From JASHPR01 sp963815375 (GTDB taxonomy: Bacteria; Actinomycetota; Actinomycetes; Streptosporangiales; Streptosporangiaceae): DNA of 64,000 nt. A program made the position numbers and the translations under genes. The DNA lies in assembly GCA_963815375.1 (NCBI GenBank), contig CAWFGX010000001.1, positions 806,001-870,000 on the forward strand, in the 5' to 3' direction. The first letter of the stretch is position 1. Each line of letters starts with the position of its first letter. A model generated the notes under the pieces. The model was not told the DNA's origin. It did no database searches and saw only the letters and a program-made list of their open reading frames with translations. Shown here piece after piece: positions 33,945 to 42,101 of this stretch.

Positions 33945-34580
33945 GTGAAGGCATTCGCTGGAATGTTCGAAACGCATCTGACTGTGCGCCTGCCGGGGCG
34001 GCTGGGTGAGGGGGACGAGGGGCTGGCCCGATGGGCGGAGCCGCGCGGGATGAAGTACACGAAGATCTTGCTCGACCGAGGGGCGGCTGTGCAGCAGCCG
34101 ATGCTCACCTATCGCGGCTCCGGGATTCTGCCAGCGCAGGTGGTGCTGGCCCGGCGGCGGGTAGGGGAACTGTGCCGAGCCGGTTTCGACGTTGTGCGCG
34201 TGAAGGTTGAGGCAGCACCGTGGAATGAAGACGTCCCGCAGAGTGCCGCGGAGGCTTCGGCACTGATGCCCGGATGCTACTTCGAGCACCACGTGAAGCT
34301 CGTCCTCGCCGATGACTCCGAGGCCGACGCGGTCCGGCGGATCGGGACGCGGCATGCGGGGCATGTGTCGCGGAACGCACGCCGCGGCCTGCACGGCGGC
34401 CTGCACGAGCGCTTCCTGACTCAGCGGTGCCGGCTGGTCGGGCGTCCCGAGGCTCGTCGGCGGCTGGAGGCCCTGCTCGGCGCACTGGCGCGGGCGGGAC
34501 ACCATGTCATCGAGGTCGAGGAGGAGTTCGTCGTGCACGATGACAACCCGGGCCTTGACCACGGCTGGGCCGGCGCGTGA
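33945..34580 (+). CDS. Hypothetical protein coupled to an AbiEii-like nucleotidyltransferase
   Basis: 211 residues with no family I can name securely. Two similar halves may be present: FETHLTVRL (residues 8-16) and YFEHHVKLVL (about 113-122) both start a beta strand with a histidine, which recalls the H-x-T-x motifs of 2H phosphoesterases, though the second motif is imperfect. The C-terminus ends in an acidic helix-strand region (GHHVIEVEEEFVVHDDNPG). Its last codons overlap the start of the nucleotidyltransferase gene by four bases, so the two are made together. Confidence 0.72.
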   Translation: MKAFAGMFETHLTVRLPGRLGEGDEGLARWAEPRGMKYTKILLDRGAAVQQPMLTYRGSGILPAQVVLARRRVGELCRAGFDVVRVKVEAAPWNEDVPQSAAEASALMPGCYFEHHVKLVLADDSEADAVRRIGTRHAGHVSRNARRGLHGGLHERFLTQRCRLVGRPEARRRLEALLGALARAGHHVIEVEEEFVVHDDNPGLDHGWAGA

Positions 34581-35578
34581 CCGCTTCCCGCGAGCGGGCC
34601 GCTCATCGCGCCGCGCTCGACCACATGCTGGACCTGATCATCGCGCTGCCGTGGAGCGACACGCTGGTCCTGCGCGGCAGCAGGCTCATGCGCGCCTGGG
34701 CCGGGGACCTGGCCCGTGAGCCGGCCGACCTCGACTTCGTGGTGCTGCCCGGCCTGTCGGTCCCCATCGACCCGCTGGACCCGCATCCCTATGCGCCCGG
34801 TTTCGACGTCGTCCAGCAGTGGCCCGAGTTCGCCGACGGCGCCGGCCGCTACGAGATCTGGAATGACGGGGATGAGGAGTTCTGCACGCGCGGCACCAGG
34901 GTGGTCGTACCTCCGGAAGGACTCCGCTGGGACCTGGAACCGGACTGCTCAGAGTTCGTTTCTCATTACCGCGTTGACCTGGCTGAGCAGGTGCGACGGT
35001 GGCCCGATGCAACGTCGGGCGTCGTGCTCGACCCTGACCACGCGCGCACCGACGGCACCTGGATGTACTCCTACAGCGACGACGGGCCTGGCGGCATTCG
35101 CGTGATCGTCCCGTGGAACGCGCCTGGGCTGGCCGGAGGCCAGGTGCAGGTCGACTTCGCCCTGGACGAGCGCCTCCCCGAACCACCCGCCTGGACCCGG
35201 ATACCTCTCACACACGACGCCACGCGGCAACTGCTCGTCCAGGCGGCGACCCCGGAACTCTCCCTGGCCTGGAAACTCCTCTGGCTGCGCACAGACAGCG
35301 CCACCGGCGAGGGCCCACGCTCCAAAGACCTGTACGACGCGGTCATTCTCGCCGAGGACAACCGCACTCATCTCTCACCGAGACTCCTGCGAAGGGTCAT
35401 GGGCCAAGGTGCGAGAACGGCGCGCGTGCCTGCCGGCAAAGCCAGTATCGAAATTTCACCTCCGACGCGCGAGGACTGGTCGGCCTTTGTCGCGGATAAC
35501 CCTGGAACCGGCGGTTCCGCGCGCGATTGGCTGAACCGCCTGACCTCCGCGCTCGCATCGATGGAATCCGCACGCTAG
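34577..35578 (+). CDS. Nucleotidyltransferase, AbiEii/AbiGii toxin family
   Basis: 333 residues. The N-terminal region VLRGSRLMRAWAGDLAREPADLDFVVLP has the fold pattern of AbiEii nucleotidyltransferases: a GS motif and then the D-x-D pair (ADLDF). The middle holds a second acidic strand (QVQVDFALD), and the C-terminal helical part contains AWKLLWLRTDS and SKDLYDAVIL, the KxxDxxD-type motif of the family (K-D-L-Y-D). Relatives are toxins of type IV toxin-antitoxin/abortive infection systems, but the usual AbiEi antitoxin is absent, and the upstream gene is a different protein. Confidence 0.82.
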   Translation: MTASRERAAHRAALDHMLDLIIALPWSDTLVLRGSRLMRAWAGDLAREPADLDFVVLPGLSVPIDPLDPHPYAPGFDVVQQWPEFADGAGRYEIWNDGDEEFCTRGTRVVVPPEGLRWDLEPDCSEFVSHYRVDLAEQVRRWPDATSGVVLDPDHARTDGTWMYSYSDDGPGGIRVIVPWNAPGLAGGQVQVDFALDERLPEPPAWTRIPLTHDATRQLLVQAATPELSLAWKLLWLRTDSATGEGPRSKDLYDAVILAEDNRTHLSPRLLRRVMGQGARTARVPAGKASIEISPPTREDWSAFVADNPGTGGSARDWLNRLTSALASMESAR

Positions 35579-35737
35579 TGCTCCCCGCCGGGTCTCATCT
35601 GCGTTCCCCTCGGCGCGCCGGCCCGCCACCCGGATCAGCGCATAGCGCGGTTGCCCGCACAACTGGCCATCGAACGGGCGCAATGACTGAGCGTGACCTG
35701 CCCCGCGGCAGGTTCGTGATGTGGTCGGCCGGGCGGG

Positions 35738-36226
35738 TCAGTGGCTCGACTCCCACGCAGCCTCCTCACCGGCGACGTCGCGGAGCAGGTTCCCCAGGGC
35801 GAGTCCGTACTCGTAGGCGTGGTAGCCCCAGGCCGGGCCGGTATCGTCGGTGCCGCCCACGATGCCTTCGTTCACCACAAGCCGGGCGTGGCTGGTCCCG
35901 GCGAGGCTGGTGACCTGTAGCCAGCTGGCACCGCCGCGCTGTTCGCAGGTCGCCGAATAGAGCGCGGGGTAGGTGACCCACGGGGTGGTAACCGGCTCCT
36001 TCAGCCCGAACTGGGTGGCCGTGAGCAGGTAGGGATCCAGGTCGGCGGTACCGCCGCCGAGAGCGGCCGGGTTAACGCAGGCGATCTGCTGGCCGGCCTT
36101 GGCCGTCTGCCCGGACTGCAGGCTCACGCCCTGGCCCGGCCGGCCGAACACCGAGTCGGCCGGAGGCTCCGAAGAATAGGAGGAAAAGGCGACCGCGCAG
36201 CCCGCCTGCGTGGCCGAGGTGCACAA
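35738..36226 (-). CDS. DUF3089 lipase-like protein, C-terminal part (frameshifted)
   Basis: Carries the end of the DUF3089 alpha/beta-hydrolase domain: CAVAFSSYSSEPPADSVFGRP and the His-containing segment near GYHAYEYGLALGNLL. The preceding part (36072-37784) joins it at about 36240, where one extra G in GGG throws the frame: GELAG should be followed by STFTKVPLCTSATQAG. Confidence 0.82.
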   Translation of the reverse strand: MCTSATQAGCAVAFSSYSSEPPADSVFGRPGQGVSLQSGQTAKAGQQIACVNPAALGGGTADLDPYLLTATQFGLKEPVTTPWVTYPALYSATCEQRGGASWLQVTSLAGTSHARLVVNEGIVGGTDDTGPAWGYHAYEYGLALGNLLRDVAGEEAAWESSH

Positions 36227-37784
36227 CGGGACCTTCGTGAACGTCGAGCCCGGCCAGCTCCCCCGACGGGACCTGGAGGTTCCCGCCCACCAGGATCGCG
36301 ACGAGGAGACGGCGCAGGACGGACGGTTCGCGGTCGATCTGGGCGGAGATGAGGTGGATGAGGACCGCCGCGCCCTGCGAATCCCCGATCAGGATGATCG
36401 GCTTGCTGCCGCTATGGGTGAGGAACCACTGCCAGGCGGGGAGCACGCTGTCGTAGGCGACGGTGAAGGTCGAGCGCATGAGACTCTCGTCGCCCGCGAG
36501 CCCTTTCAATACGCTCGTAAAGGTCTGCTCGCGGTACAGCGGCGCCGACACGTCACAGACCTGGGAGAAGGGAGCCGTTTGCTCGTTCGCGATGTATGTC
36601 TCCAGCTGGGTTTTGGCCAAGTCGGCGTTCGCGGTCGCGGCCAGGCTTGCCGTCGGGTAGACGTAGAAGCAGTCGAACTTCGATGCCGCCGCCGAATCCG
36701 GCCAGGTGGTCGGCGTGACAGTGCCGCCCGCGGTGACCGCCGAGGCGCCCAGGCCAGAGGTGCACGGGTCTGCCCTCTGGCCGGGCTGGCACAACCAGGC
36801 GGGGGCCACGGCCTCGCGCGGCGCTTTGGCCGGCGCGCCCGCGGGCTGGCTCGCCGACGAGCAGCCCGCTGCGACGAGCGCGATGGCAAGGGTGCCGCAG
36901 ATAGCTCCTGCGGGCAGCCGGCACCGTAACCGGGCCCTGCCCGGGCCACTGCTCCGGGCGGGCCGGGCGGCCAGCTGCGGATCGTCCCCGATCTCAGCCG
37001 ACGCTGTCAGCGGCGGGCTGGCGGGCTGGGCCTGCTGGTCGCTATCCGGGTGGGGTGCCTGCTCGGTGGTGGGCCGCCGGTGGAGGAACAGGGTGAGGGC
37101 GGTGACGAAAGCAAGGATCTTCGACGCGATGTTCAGCGCGGTGGGGAGCGGGGCTGAGGGGTAGCCAAATCCGGACAGGGCCCAGACCGCGAATATGCCC
37201 AGCATCAGCGCGAAGGAAAAGAACGTGGCCCTGGTCAGCCGCACCATCGGCGACAGCCGCAAGAGCAGCAGCGTAGTGATCTCGATCGCGAACAGGGGCG
37301 CGAAGAACAGTGCCCGGTATAGCGCCGGGTCGGGCGGGATCGGGGGGTAGGTCCTGGCCATCACGATGAGGTCGAAGGGAAGCTCGAAGATCATCGGTGC
37401 GGCCATCGCGCCGATGGCCGCGCTGACCAGCCTCGTCCCGAAGCCAGGCGAGTCGCGCGAGATGATGACGCAGAAGACGGCCAGGGCCGCCGTAAAGGTG
37501 ACCGGGGCGATGGAGTCCTTAGGCGTGTCCGTGACCACGCTCAGGCCATAGGCGTGAATGTACTGCCGGATGTAGATGGTCGCGCCGACCAGGAATGCCG
37601 GCATGGAGGCGACCCAGGCCAGGATCAGGGCTACCCGGCCCACCCGCCCGGGCCGGGTAAACCGGACGGCCAGCGGCAGCCGGATCCCGGCCACGGTCGT
37701 ACCACCAGCGACGGCCAGCACGGCGATGGCGAGCAAGATCCTCGCATCCCCGCTGTAGCTGACCCATGTGCCGTACTGAGTCAT
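36072..37784 (-). CDS. Polytopic membrane domain fused to a DUF3089 lipase-like domain, N-terminal part (frameshifted)
   Basis: Starts at ATG 37784 (MTQYGTWVSYSG). Residues about 10-240 form some seven membrane helices. A polar linker of about 50 residues leads to AICGTLAIALVAAGCSS, which looks exactly like a lipoprotein signal peptide with lipobox, but here sits in mid-protein. It is followed by a DUF3089 hydrolase domain (FDCFYVYPTASL, nucleophile elbow LIGDSQGAAVLIHL). No start codon exists just before the lipobox, so either this is a true fusion or two genes merged. After GELAG near 36240 the frame is lost to a one-base insertion. Confidence 0.8.
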   Translation of the reverse strand: MTQYGTWVSYSGDARILLAIAVLAVAGGTTVAGIRLPLAVRFTRPGRVGRVALILAWVASMPAFLVGATIYIRQYIHAYGLSVVTDTPKDSIAPVTFTAALAVFCVIISRDSPGFGTRLVSAAIGAMAAPMIFELPFDLIVMARTYPPIPPDPALYRALFFAPLFAIEITTLLLLRLSPMVRLTRATFFSFALMLGIFAVWALSGFGYPSAPLPTALNIASKILAFVTALTLFLHRRPTTEQAPHPDSDQQAQPASPPLTASAEIGDDPQLAARPARSSGPGRARLRCRLPAGAICGTLAIALVAAGCSSASQPAGAPAKAPREAVAPAWLCQPGQRADPCTSGLGASAVTAGGTVTPTTWPDSAAASKFDCFYVYPTASLAATANADLAKTQLETYIANEQTAPFSQVCDVSAPLYREQTFTSVLKGLAGDESLMRSTFTVAYDSVLPAWQWFLTHSGSKPIILIGDSQGAAVLIHLISAQIDREPSVLRRLLVAILVGGNLQVPSGELAGLDVHEGPVVHLGHAGGLRGRLFLLFFGASGRLGVRPAGPGREPAVRADGQGRPADRLR

Positions 37785-37835
37785 GACGTGCACCTGCTCT
37801 CGCAAGCCGCGCGCTGCCCGGACAGGGCATGCGCC

Positions 37836-37877
37836 CAAAACTGATATCAGAATACTAGTTTTGTGATATCAGTTTTG
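37836..37877. promoter_or_regulatory. Perfect inverted-repeat operator upstream of the DUF3089 gene
   Basis: CAAAACTGATATCA (37836-37849) and its exact complement (37864-37877), spaced 14 bp. Each arm contains the palindrome TGATATCA. It lies about 50 bp before the ATG at 37784 in an AT-rich island, as expected for a repressor site. No regulator gene is adjacent. Confidence 0.55.
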
Positions 37878-38039
37878 TCAACCGGGAGCAGCACGGCAGG
37901 CGCGGCAGGCCCGGGATTGGCGATGATCACCGTGGCCCGCTCATAGGGCATTTGCAGAACGTACGGTGGTTTCCGTGCCCGAACTGCCTTATGCCGGCGG
38001 CGGCCTGGACCGCGGCGGGTCGCGCCGCGCCGACGAGCG

Positions 38040-38315
38040 CTGGATCTGGGGACTGCTGGGCGAGCAGGCGCCTGTGGCGGGATGACCAGGCCGGCCACCG
38101 CGGGCACCAGCGATCGTGCGAGGGCTGCGGACGGCTGCTGTTCCCGCGCATCGAGCCGGCCGTGATCACGCTGGTGACCGCGTCGCCTGAGCTGGGGGCG
38201 AGGACCGCTGCCTGCTGGCCCGGCACGGCGGCGCGAAACCGGGCTCGTTCGCCACGCTGGCCGGCTTTCAATCCGGTGAGTCGCCGATGGCAGCCGCACA
38301 CGCCACCCGCGAGTC
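38040..38315 (+). pseudogene. Decayed NADH pyrophosphatase-like NUDIX hydrolase (nudC-like)
   Basis: Fragments of a NudC-type protein survive in different frames. WRDDQAGH, RSCEGCGRLLFPRIEPAVITLVT match the zinc-ribbon and the conserved PRxxPAVI strand. One frame over, DRCLLARHGGAKPGSFATLAGFQSGES matches the strand and the start of the NUDIX box. The helix of the box (REUxEE) is missing, and the N-terminal zinc cysteines are disrupted. More than one lesion is needed, so this is a true remnant rather than one sequencing error. Confidence 0.65.
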
Positions 38316-38421
38316 GATGCCGGCCAGGCTGACAGCAACGTCTCCTCACGGTTGGGAATGTGGTCTCGGGCCAGGTACGCCCCGGGCGCTCGGGGGCGTA
38401 CCTGCGTGGGGCTGGTGGGGG

Positions 38422-39213
38422 TCAGTCTGTGATGGAGCCGCCGCTGAGGTTGAGGACGGTGCCGGTGATCGCGGCTGCCTGGTCGGACGCGGCGAAGACG
38501 GCGGCGCTGGCCACTTCGGCCAGGGTGGGGAAGTGTTTGCGGTGGGTCAGGCCCACCATCATGGCGGTGAACTGCTCGCGGGTTACGCCGGCGGTCTTCG
38601 CGTGCTGGCCGAACACGGTGTCGATCGTGGCGGTCTCCGGGAGGGCGTCGGGGCGCAGGCAGAGCGCCCGGACGCCGTGCAGACCCAGTTCGGCCGACAA
38701 CGCCCGGGTCAGCGCTTCGATCCCCGCCCACGCCGGGGCCATCCCGCCGGTCAGCGGCGCGGCCAGCCGGGCGGGTGTGGCGGTGAGGGTGAGGATCACC
38801 CCCGACTGCTGCGGGATCATCCGCCGGGCGGCGGCCCGCGTGGTCAGGAAGTGCGATGTCATATAGGTGTGGACGGGCAGGGCGAAGCGTTCCAGTGCCA
38901 GCTCGGCTAGCGGCGTGCCCTGGATGCCTTCCTGAGGAACGGCGATCGCGTTGAACGAGATGTCCAGGCTCCCAGCCTGGGCGGCGACCGTGCCGGCATG
39001 GTTTTCGACCGCGTCCTCGTCGGTCGCGTCCACGACCGCGGTGTGAGCGGTCCCGCCAGATGCGGTGATCTCCTTGGCCACTTTGTCCAGCGCCGTGGCG
39101 CTGCGGCCGGTGAGGAACACTGTGGCGCCCTCGGCGGCGAAGGCGCGGGCGACGGTGGCGCCGATCGCCCCGGCCGCCCCGTAGATCACGGCGTTCTTGT
39201 CTGCGAGCTGCAT
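38422..39213 (-). CDS. SDR-fold oxidoreductase lacking the usual Tyr-Lys pair
   Basis: About 263 residues from the ATG at 39213 (MQLADKNAVIYGAAGAIG). The NAD(P)-binding GxxGxxG (GAAGAIG) is intact, and the C-terminal GTVLNLSGGSITD is normal. The active-site YxxxK is not found: the corresponding segment reads TATPARLAAPLTGGMAPAWAGIEAL, with Trp-Ala-Gly in place. It is therefore an atypical SDR that may bind but not reduce substrates in the standard way. Confidence 0.87.
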   Translation of the reverse strand: MQLADKNAVIYGAAGAIGATVARAFAAEGATVFLTGRSATALDKVAKEITASGGTAHTAVVDATDEDAVENHAGTVAAQAGSLDISFNAIAVPQEGIQGTPLAELALERFALPVHTYMTSHFLTTRAAARRMIPQQSGVILTLTATPARLAAPLTGGMAPAWAGIEALTRALSAELGLHGVRALCLRPDALPETATIDTVFGQHAKTAGVTREQFTAMMVGLTHRKHFPTLAEVASAAVFAASDQAAAITGTVLNLSGGSITD

Positions 39214-39410
39214 TGCTGGTCCTCCAGTTCTGGCTGCGGGGCCGCCCGGGACGCGCGGTCCAGTAATGCAGATCCGCCAGGCCTGCCGGAATCGCCGGGC
39301 AGGCGGATTCGGGCTGCCCGGTGATTTCCGGCCCGCCGGAGGATCCAACCAGTGAGCGGCCTGAAACGGCCGCGTGAAGCAGAACCCCCGACCAGCAGCG
39401 AGGAGCAGAA

Positions 39411-40115
39411 ATGAACGATCTACTCGACAGCGCTGTCGCCGCACACGGCGGCTTGGACCGATGGAATCAGGTCAAGTCGATCACCTTCGACGCGTCTATT
39501 ACTGGGGCCTTCTGGCACCTCAAGGGCAAGGGTGAGGCACTCAAGGACGTTCGCCTGGAGGTGGACACCAGCCGGCAGATGGTGACGATTGAGTTCGCCG
39601 GTCACGACAAACGGTCGGTCTTCGAGCCCCACCGGGTCGTTGTGCAGCGCCGTGACGGCGCGCTCATCGAGGCACGCGATGACCCGGAGAGGTCGTTTGA
39701 CGATCACCAGTTCGAGACCCCGTGGGACGACATTCATCTCGCCTATTTCGTCGGTGAGGCGCAGTGGACGTATCTGAATACGCCGTTCCTGTACACCTGG
39801 CCCGGGTTCGTCACCGAAGAGATCGCCCCCATCGAGGCCGACGGTGAAACGTGGCGGCGGCTGAAAGTGACGTTCCCCGATCACATCAAAAGCCACACCC
39901 GCCAGCAGATCTCGTGCTTCGGCCCGGACGGCCTACTGCGCCGCCATGACTTCACCATGGACGTCCTCGCCGGGGCGCCCGGGCAGCTTTATGCCACCGA
40001 CTACCGCGACGTCGACGGCATCATCATCTCGAGCACGCGACGCGCCTACGCCGAGCAGAGCGGCCACCAGATCGTCATGGTCGCCATCGAAATGAGCAAG
40101 ATCACCCTCCACTGA
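39411..40115 (+). CDS. Conserved hypothetical protein, LolA-like fold suspected
   Basis: 234 residues, strong ribosome site (GAGGAG) eight bases before the ATG. It starts MNDLLDSAVAAHGGLDRWNQVKSI, a helix-strand entry seen in proteins with an outer-membrane-lipoprotein-carrier-like open beta barrel (AHGG...W). Alternating strands follow with many aromatics (FETPWDDIHLAYFVG, FLYTWPGFVTEEI). No signal peptide, so it is cytoplasmic. Function unknown. It is divergent from the SDR gene. Confidence 0.82.
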   Translation: MNDLLDSAVAAHGGLDRWNQVKSITFDASITGAFWHLKGKGEALKDVRLEVDTSRQMVTIEFAGHDKRSVFEPHRVVVQRRDGALIEARDDPERSFDDHQFETPWDDIHLAYFVGEAQWTYLNTPFLYTWPGFVTEEIAPIEADGETWRRLKVTFPDHIKSHTRQQISCFGPDGLLRRHDFTMDVLAGAPGQLYATDYRDVDGIIISSTRRAYAEQSGHQIVMVAIEMSKITLH

Positions 40116-40240
40116 CCTCACGCATCCCAGGGCTGCGCCACCAGATGCCCGCGGAACGTGCTGGCCACAACGTGCAAATGGAAGCTGCGGGCGATGAGCA
40201 GCGCAGGCCTAGAGAAGCGAGTCCAAAAAAGGAGCAGGCC

Positions 40241-40474
40241 ATGTTCGCAGACACGAAAGCGTTCAGTGCGTTCGCCGTCGACGACCTGGCCCAGGCCAGG
40301 AAGTTCTACGGCGAGACACTCGGGATCCGGGTTTCCGAGCAGCACGGACTGCTCACCCTGCGCCTGGCGGGTGGCGGCGACACCCGGATTTACAGAAGCC
40401 GGACCACAGCCCGGCCACCTCCACCATCCTCATGTTCCAGGTGGACGACATCGAGGCCGCGGTCGGCGAGCTGA
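40241..40474 (+). CDS. VOC/glyoxalase-family protein, N-terminal part (frameshifted)
   Basis: From the ATG at 40241 with AAAAGGAG upstream: MFADTKAFSAFAVDDLAQARKFYGETLGIRV is the first betaalphabeta unit of a VOC protein. After GGGDTRIY the frame becomes nonsense. The correct next residues (QKPDHSPATSTILMFQVDDIE) are one base out of phase, so one C is missing at about 40395. Confidence 0.8.
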   Translation: MFADTKAFSAFAVDDLAQARKFYGETLGIRVSEQHGLLTLRLAGGGDTRIYRSRTTARPPPPSSCSRWTTSRPRSAS

Positions 40475-40614
40475 CCAAGCGGGGCGTCCAGTTCGAGCGA
40501 TACGACGGGATGAACCAGGACGAGCGGGGAATCACCCGGGGCGGCGGCCCCTTCATCGCCGCTTGGTTCAAGGACCCGGCCGGAAACATCGTCGAGGTGC
40601 TGCAGGAGCGGTAG
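40432..40614 (+). CDS. VOC/glyoxalase-family protein, C-terminal part (frameshifted)
   Basis: Second betaalphabeta unit: MFQVDDIEAAVGELTKRGVQFERYDG, then FIAAWFKDPAGNIVEVLQE, with the metal-position Glu near the end typical of VOC enzymes. Joined to the preceding part, the protein would be about 124 residues, normal for the family. Catalytic role unknown (glyoxalase, dioxygenase or resistance protein). Confidence 0.82.
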   Translation: MFQVDDIEAAVGELTKRGVQFERYDGMNQDERGITRGGGPFIAAWFKDPAGNIVEVLQER

Positions 40615-40739
40615 CGCGAGCGGCGCATGAGTCGCGGGGCGCAGCCGTAAAGCGTTGTGATCACCCTGTCCAGCGCCCGGACAGTGGGCCAGCTTCGACG
40701 CCGCGGCCACGGCGCCTGGAGGATCGGAGGCGGAGGTTC

Positions 40740-41408
40740 GTGGACAACACTGACCGAGGCAGCAAGGCTGACCATGCTGACGGCGACCCGCGCCCGGCGG
40801 CGGTCACGTTTGTGACCACGGAGCACTTCACGCTTCAGGGTGCCCGCTCGGCGACGATCTCGGAGTCGACCGGCCGGGCGAGCGTGTTCCTTGGCGCGGT
40901 ATCCGGCGGCCTGATTGCCCTCGGGCTCGTCGCCACCGCCGCCAAGACCGGCGTGGCGTTCTACTCGTTCGGGCTCATACTCCTGCCCACGCTCGCCTTC
41001 GTGGGGCTGGCGACATTTCACCGGGTGCTGCAGTCAGGGATCGAGGACCTTGCATACGCGCGCCGTATCGCCCAGCTCCGCGACTATTACTTCGATCAGG
41101 CTCCCGAGCTGGCCGGCTACCTGCTCAACCCCGCGGAAGGGCTGCCCACCCCCGGGCTGGGGATCGGCCTGTGGCAGCAATTCGTGACCGTAGCCGGGAT
41201 GGTCGCCGTGATCACCGCAGTACTGGCCGGCTCGGCCGGCGGGCTGCTCGCGGCCGTAGCTGCTGGCCACTCGCTGATAGCGGCGCTTGTCGCCGGCGTG
41301 GTCGTCGCCGCTGCGGCACTGACCGGGCTGATGCGGTATCAGAATTCGGCCTGGATCCGGGGCAACAGGACATCGTCGTTCCCCGGCGCAGAAGCAGGGC
41401 CAAACTGA
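40740..41408 (+). CDS. Hypothetical membrane protein
   Basis: 222 residues from a GTG at 40740 with CGGAGG upstream. The polar N-terminus (about 45 residues) is followed by two helices (FLGAVSGGLIALGLVATAAKTGVAFYSFGLILLPTLAFVGL), a cytoplasmic stretch with AYARRIAQLRDYYFD and two more helices near the C-terminus. I do not recognise a named family; many actinomycete genomes have similar four-helix proteins of unknown role. Confidence 0.8.
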   Translation: MDNTDRGSKADHADGDPRPAAVTFVTTEHFTLQGARSATISESTGRASVFLGAVSGGLIALGLVATAAKTGVAFYSFGLILLPTLAFVGLATFHRVLQSGIEDLAYARRIAQLRDYYFDQAPELAGYLLNPAEGLPTPGLGIGLWQQFVTVAGMVAVITAVLAGSAGGLLAAVAAGHSLIAALVAGVVVAAAALTGLMRYQNSAWIRGNRTSSFPGAEAGPN

Positions 41409-41471
41409 AGCCTGAGCGGAAGGTCCACGCGCAACCGCAGTCCCTACCGCGACTCCGATGAACACGGGCGT

Positions 41472-42101
41472 CTAGGGTGCCGGCCTGCGGAATGGCACTG
41501 GTGTGGATTCGGGATGATCTGGCCCATGCGGTGGTGTGGGGGATTTACGGCCGAGGTAGGCGACGAGCCGGTCCCCTGGGCCTGCCTGGGCTGCCGCCGT
41601 GACCGGCGGGCTGAACAGCGGGTGCCGGCCGGTTTCTGGGATGAGCAGCGGTGCGATCGCCAGCAGGATGGCGGCCAGCGTGTCCGGGATCGGCCGGTAC
41701 TGGCCACACGCCTGTGATATGTCCCATCCGTGCACGGTGATCTCGATGGCTCCCGCGCATTCCATCGCGATGGCAGGAAGCCGGAGATCGCCGACGTCGA
41801 GTACCTGGTGCCGGCGGCCGGCGGTGGCCTGAGCGGCGAGGAGCTGGCCGGCCCGGTCGCGGAAGGTCTGGGCGGGGTCGGCTGCCTGGTCGCGGTCCGG
41901 TGGCGCGGGGATCAGGGCGACTTGCCCGGTGACGGTCGCGTCGTGGAGCGCGGCTAGGGACTCGGTGGAGTGCCTGAGCAGCATGTCCAGGTTCCAGCCC
42001 CGGCATGGTGTCGGGCGCAGCAGCAGCGCGGGCGTGACGTCGAGCACCGATCGCCCGGCGTAGCTGATTGCCTGCTCCAGCAGCGTGGTAGCGCCGTTCA
42101 T
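41472..42101 (-). CDS. TIGR03086/maleylpyruvate-isomerase-like (DinB fold) protein
   Basis: 209 residues. The N-terminal four-helix DinB-like domain shows CRGWNLDMLLRHSTESLAALHDA, with the metal-ligand His in LLRHS, and a second His in ITVHGWDISQACG. This is the pattern of TIGR03086 metal-binding proteins, related to mycothiol-dependent enzymes. Its start overlaps the ECF sigma-factor stop by four bases, so it belongs to the sigma operon. Confidence 0.88.
   Translation of the reverse strand: MNGATTLLEQAISYAGRSVLDVTPALLLRPTPCRGWNLDMLLRHSTESLAALHDATVTGQVALIPAPPDRDQAADPAQTFRDRAGQLLAAQATAGRRHQVLDVGDLRLPAIAMECAGAIEITVHGWDISQACGQYRPIPDTLAAILLAIAPLLIPETGRHPLFSPPVTAAAQAGPGDRLVAYLGRKSPTPPHGPDHPESTPVPFRRPAP

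Noticed and set aside
33891..34562. Minus-strand gene opposite the AbiEii partner
   Set aside because: It is fully antisense to a better-coded plus-strand gene and has no recognisable domain.
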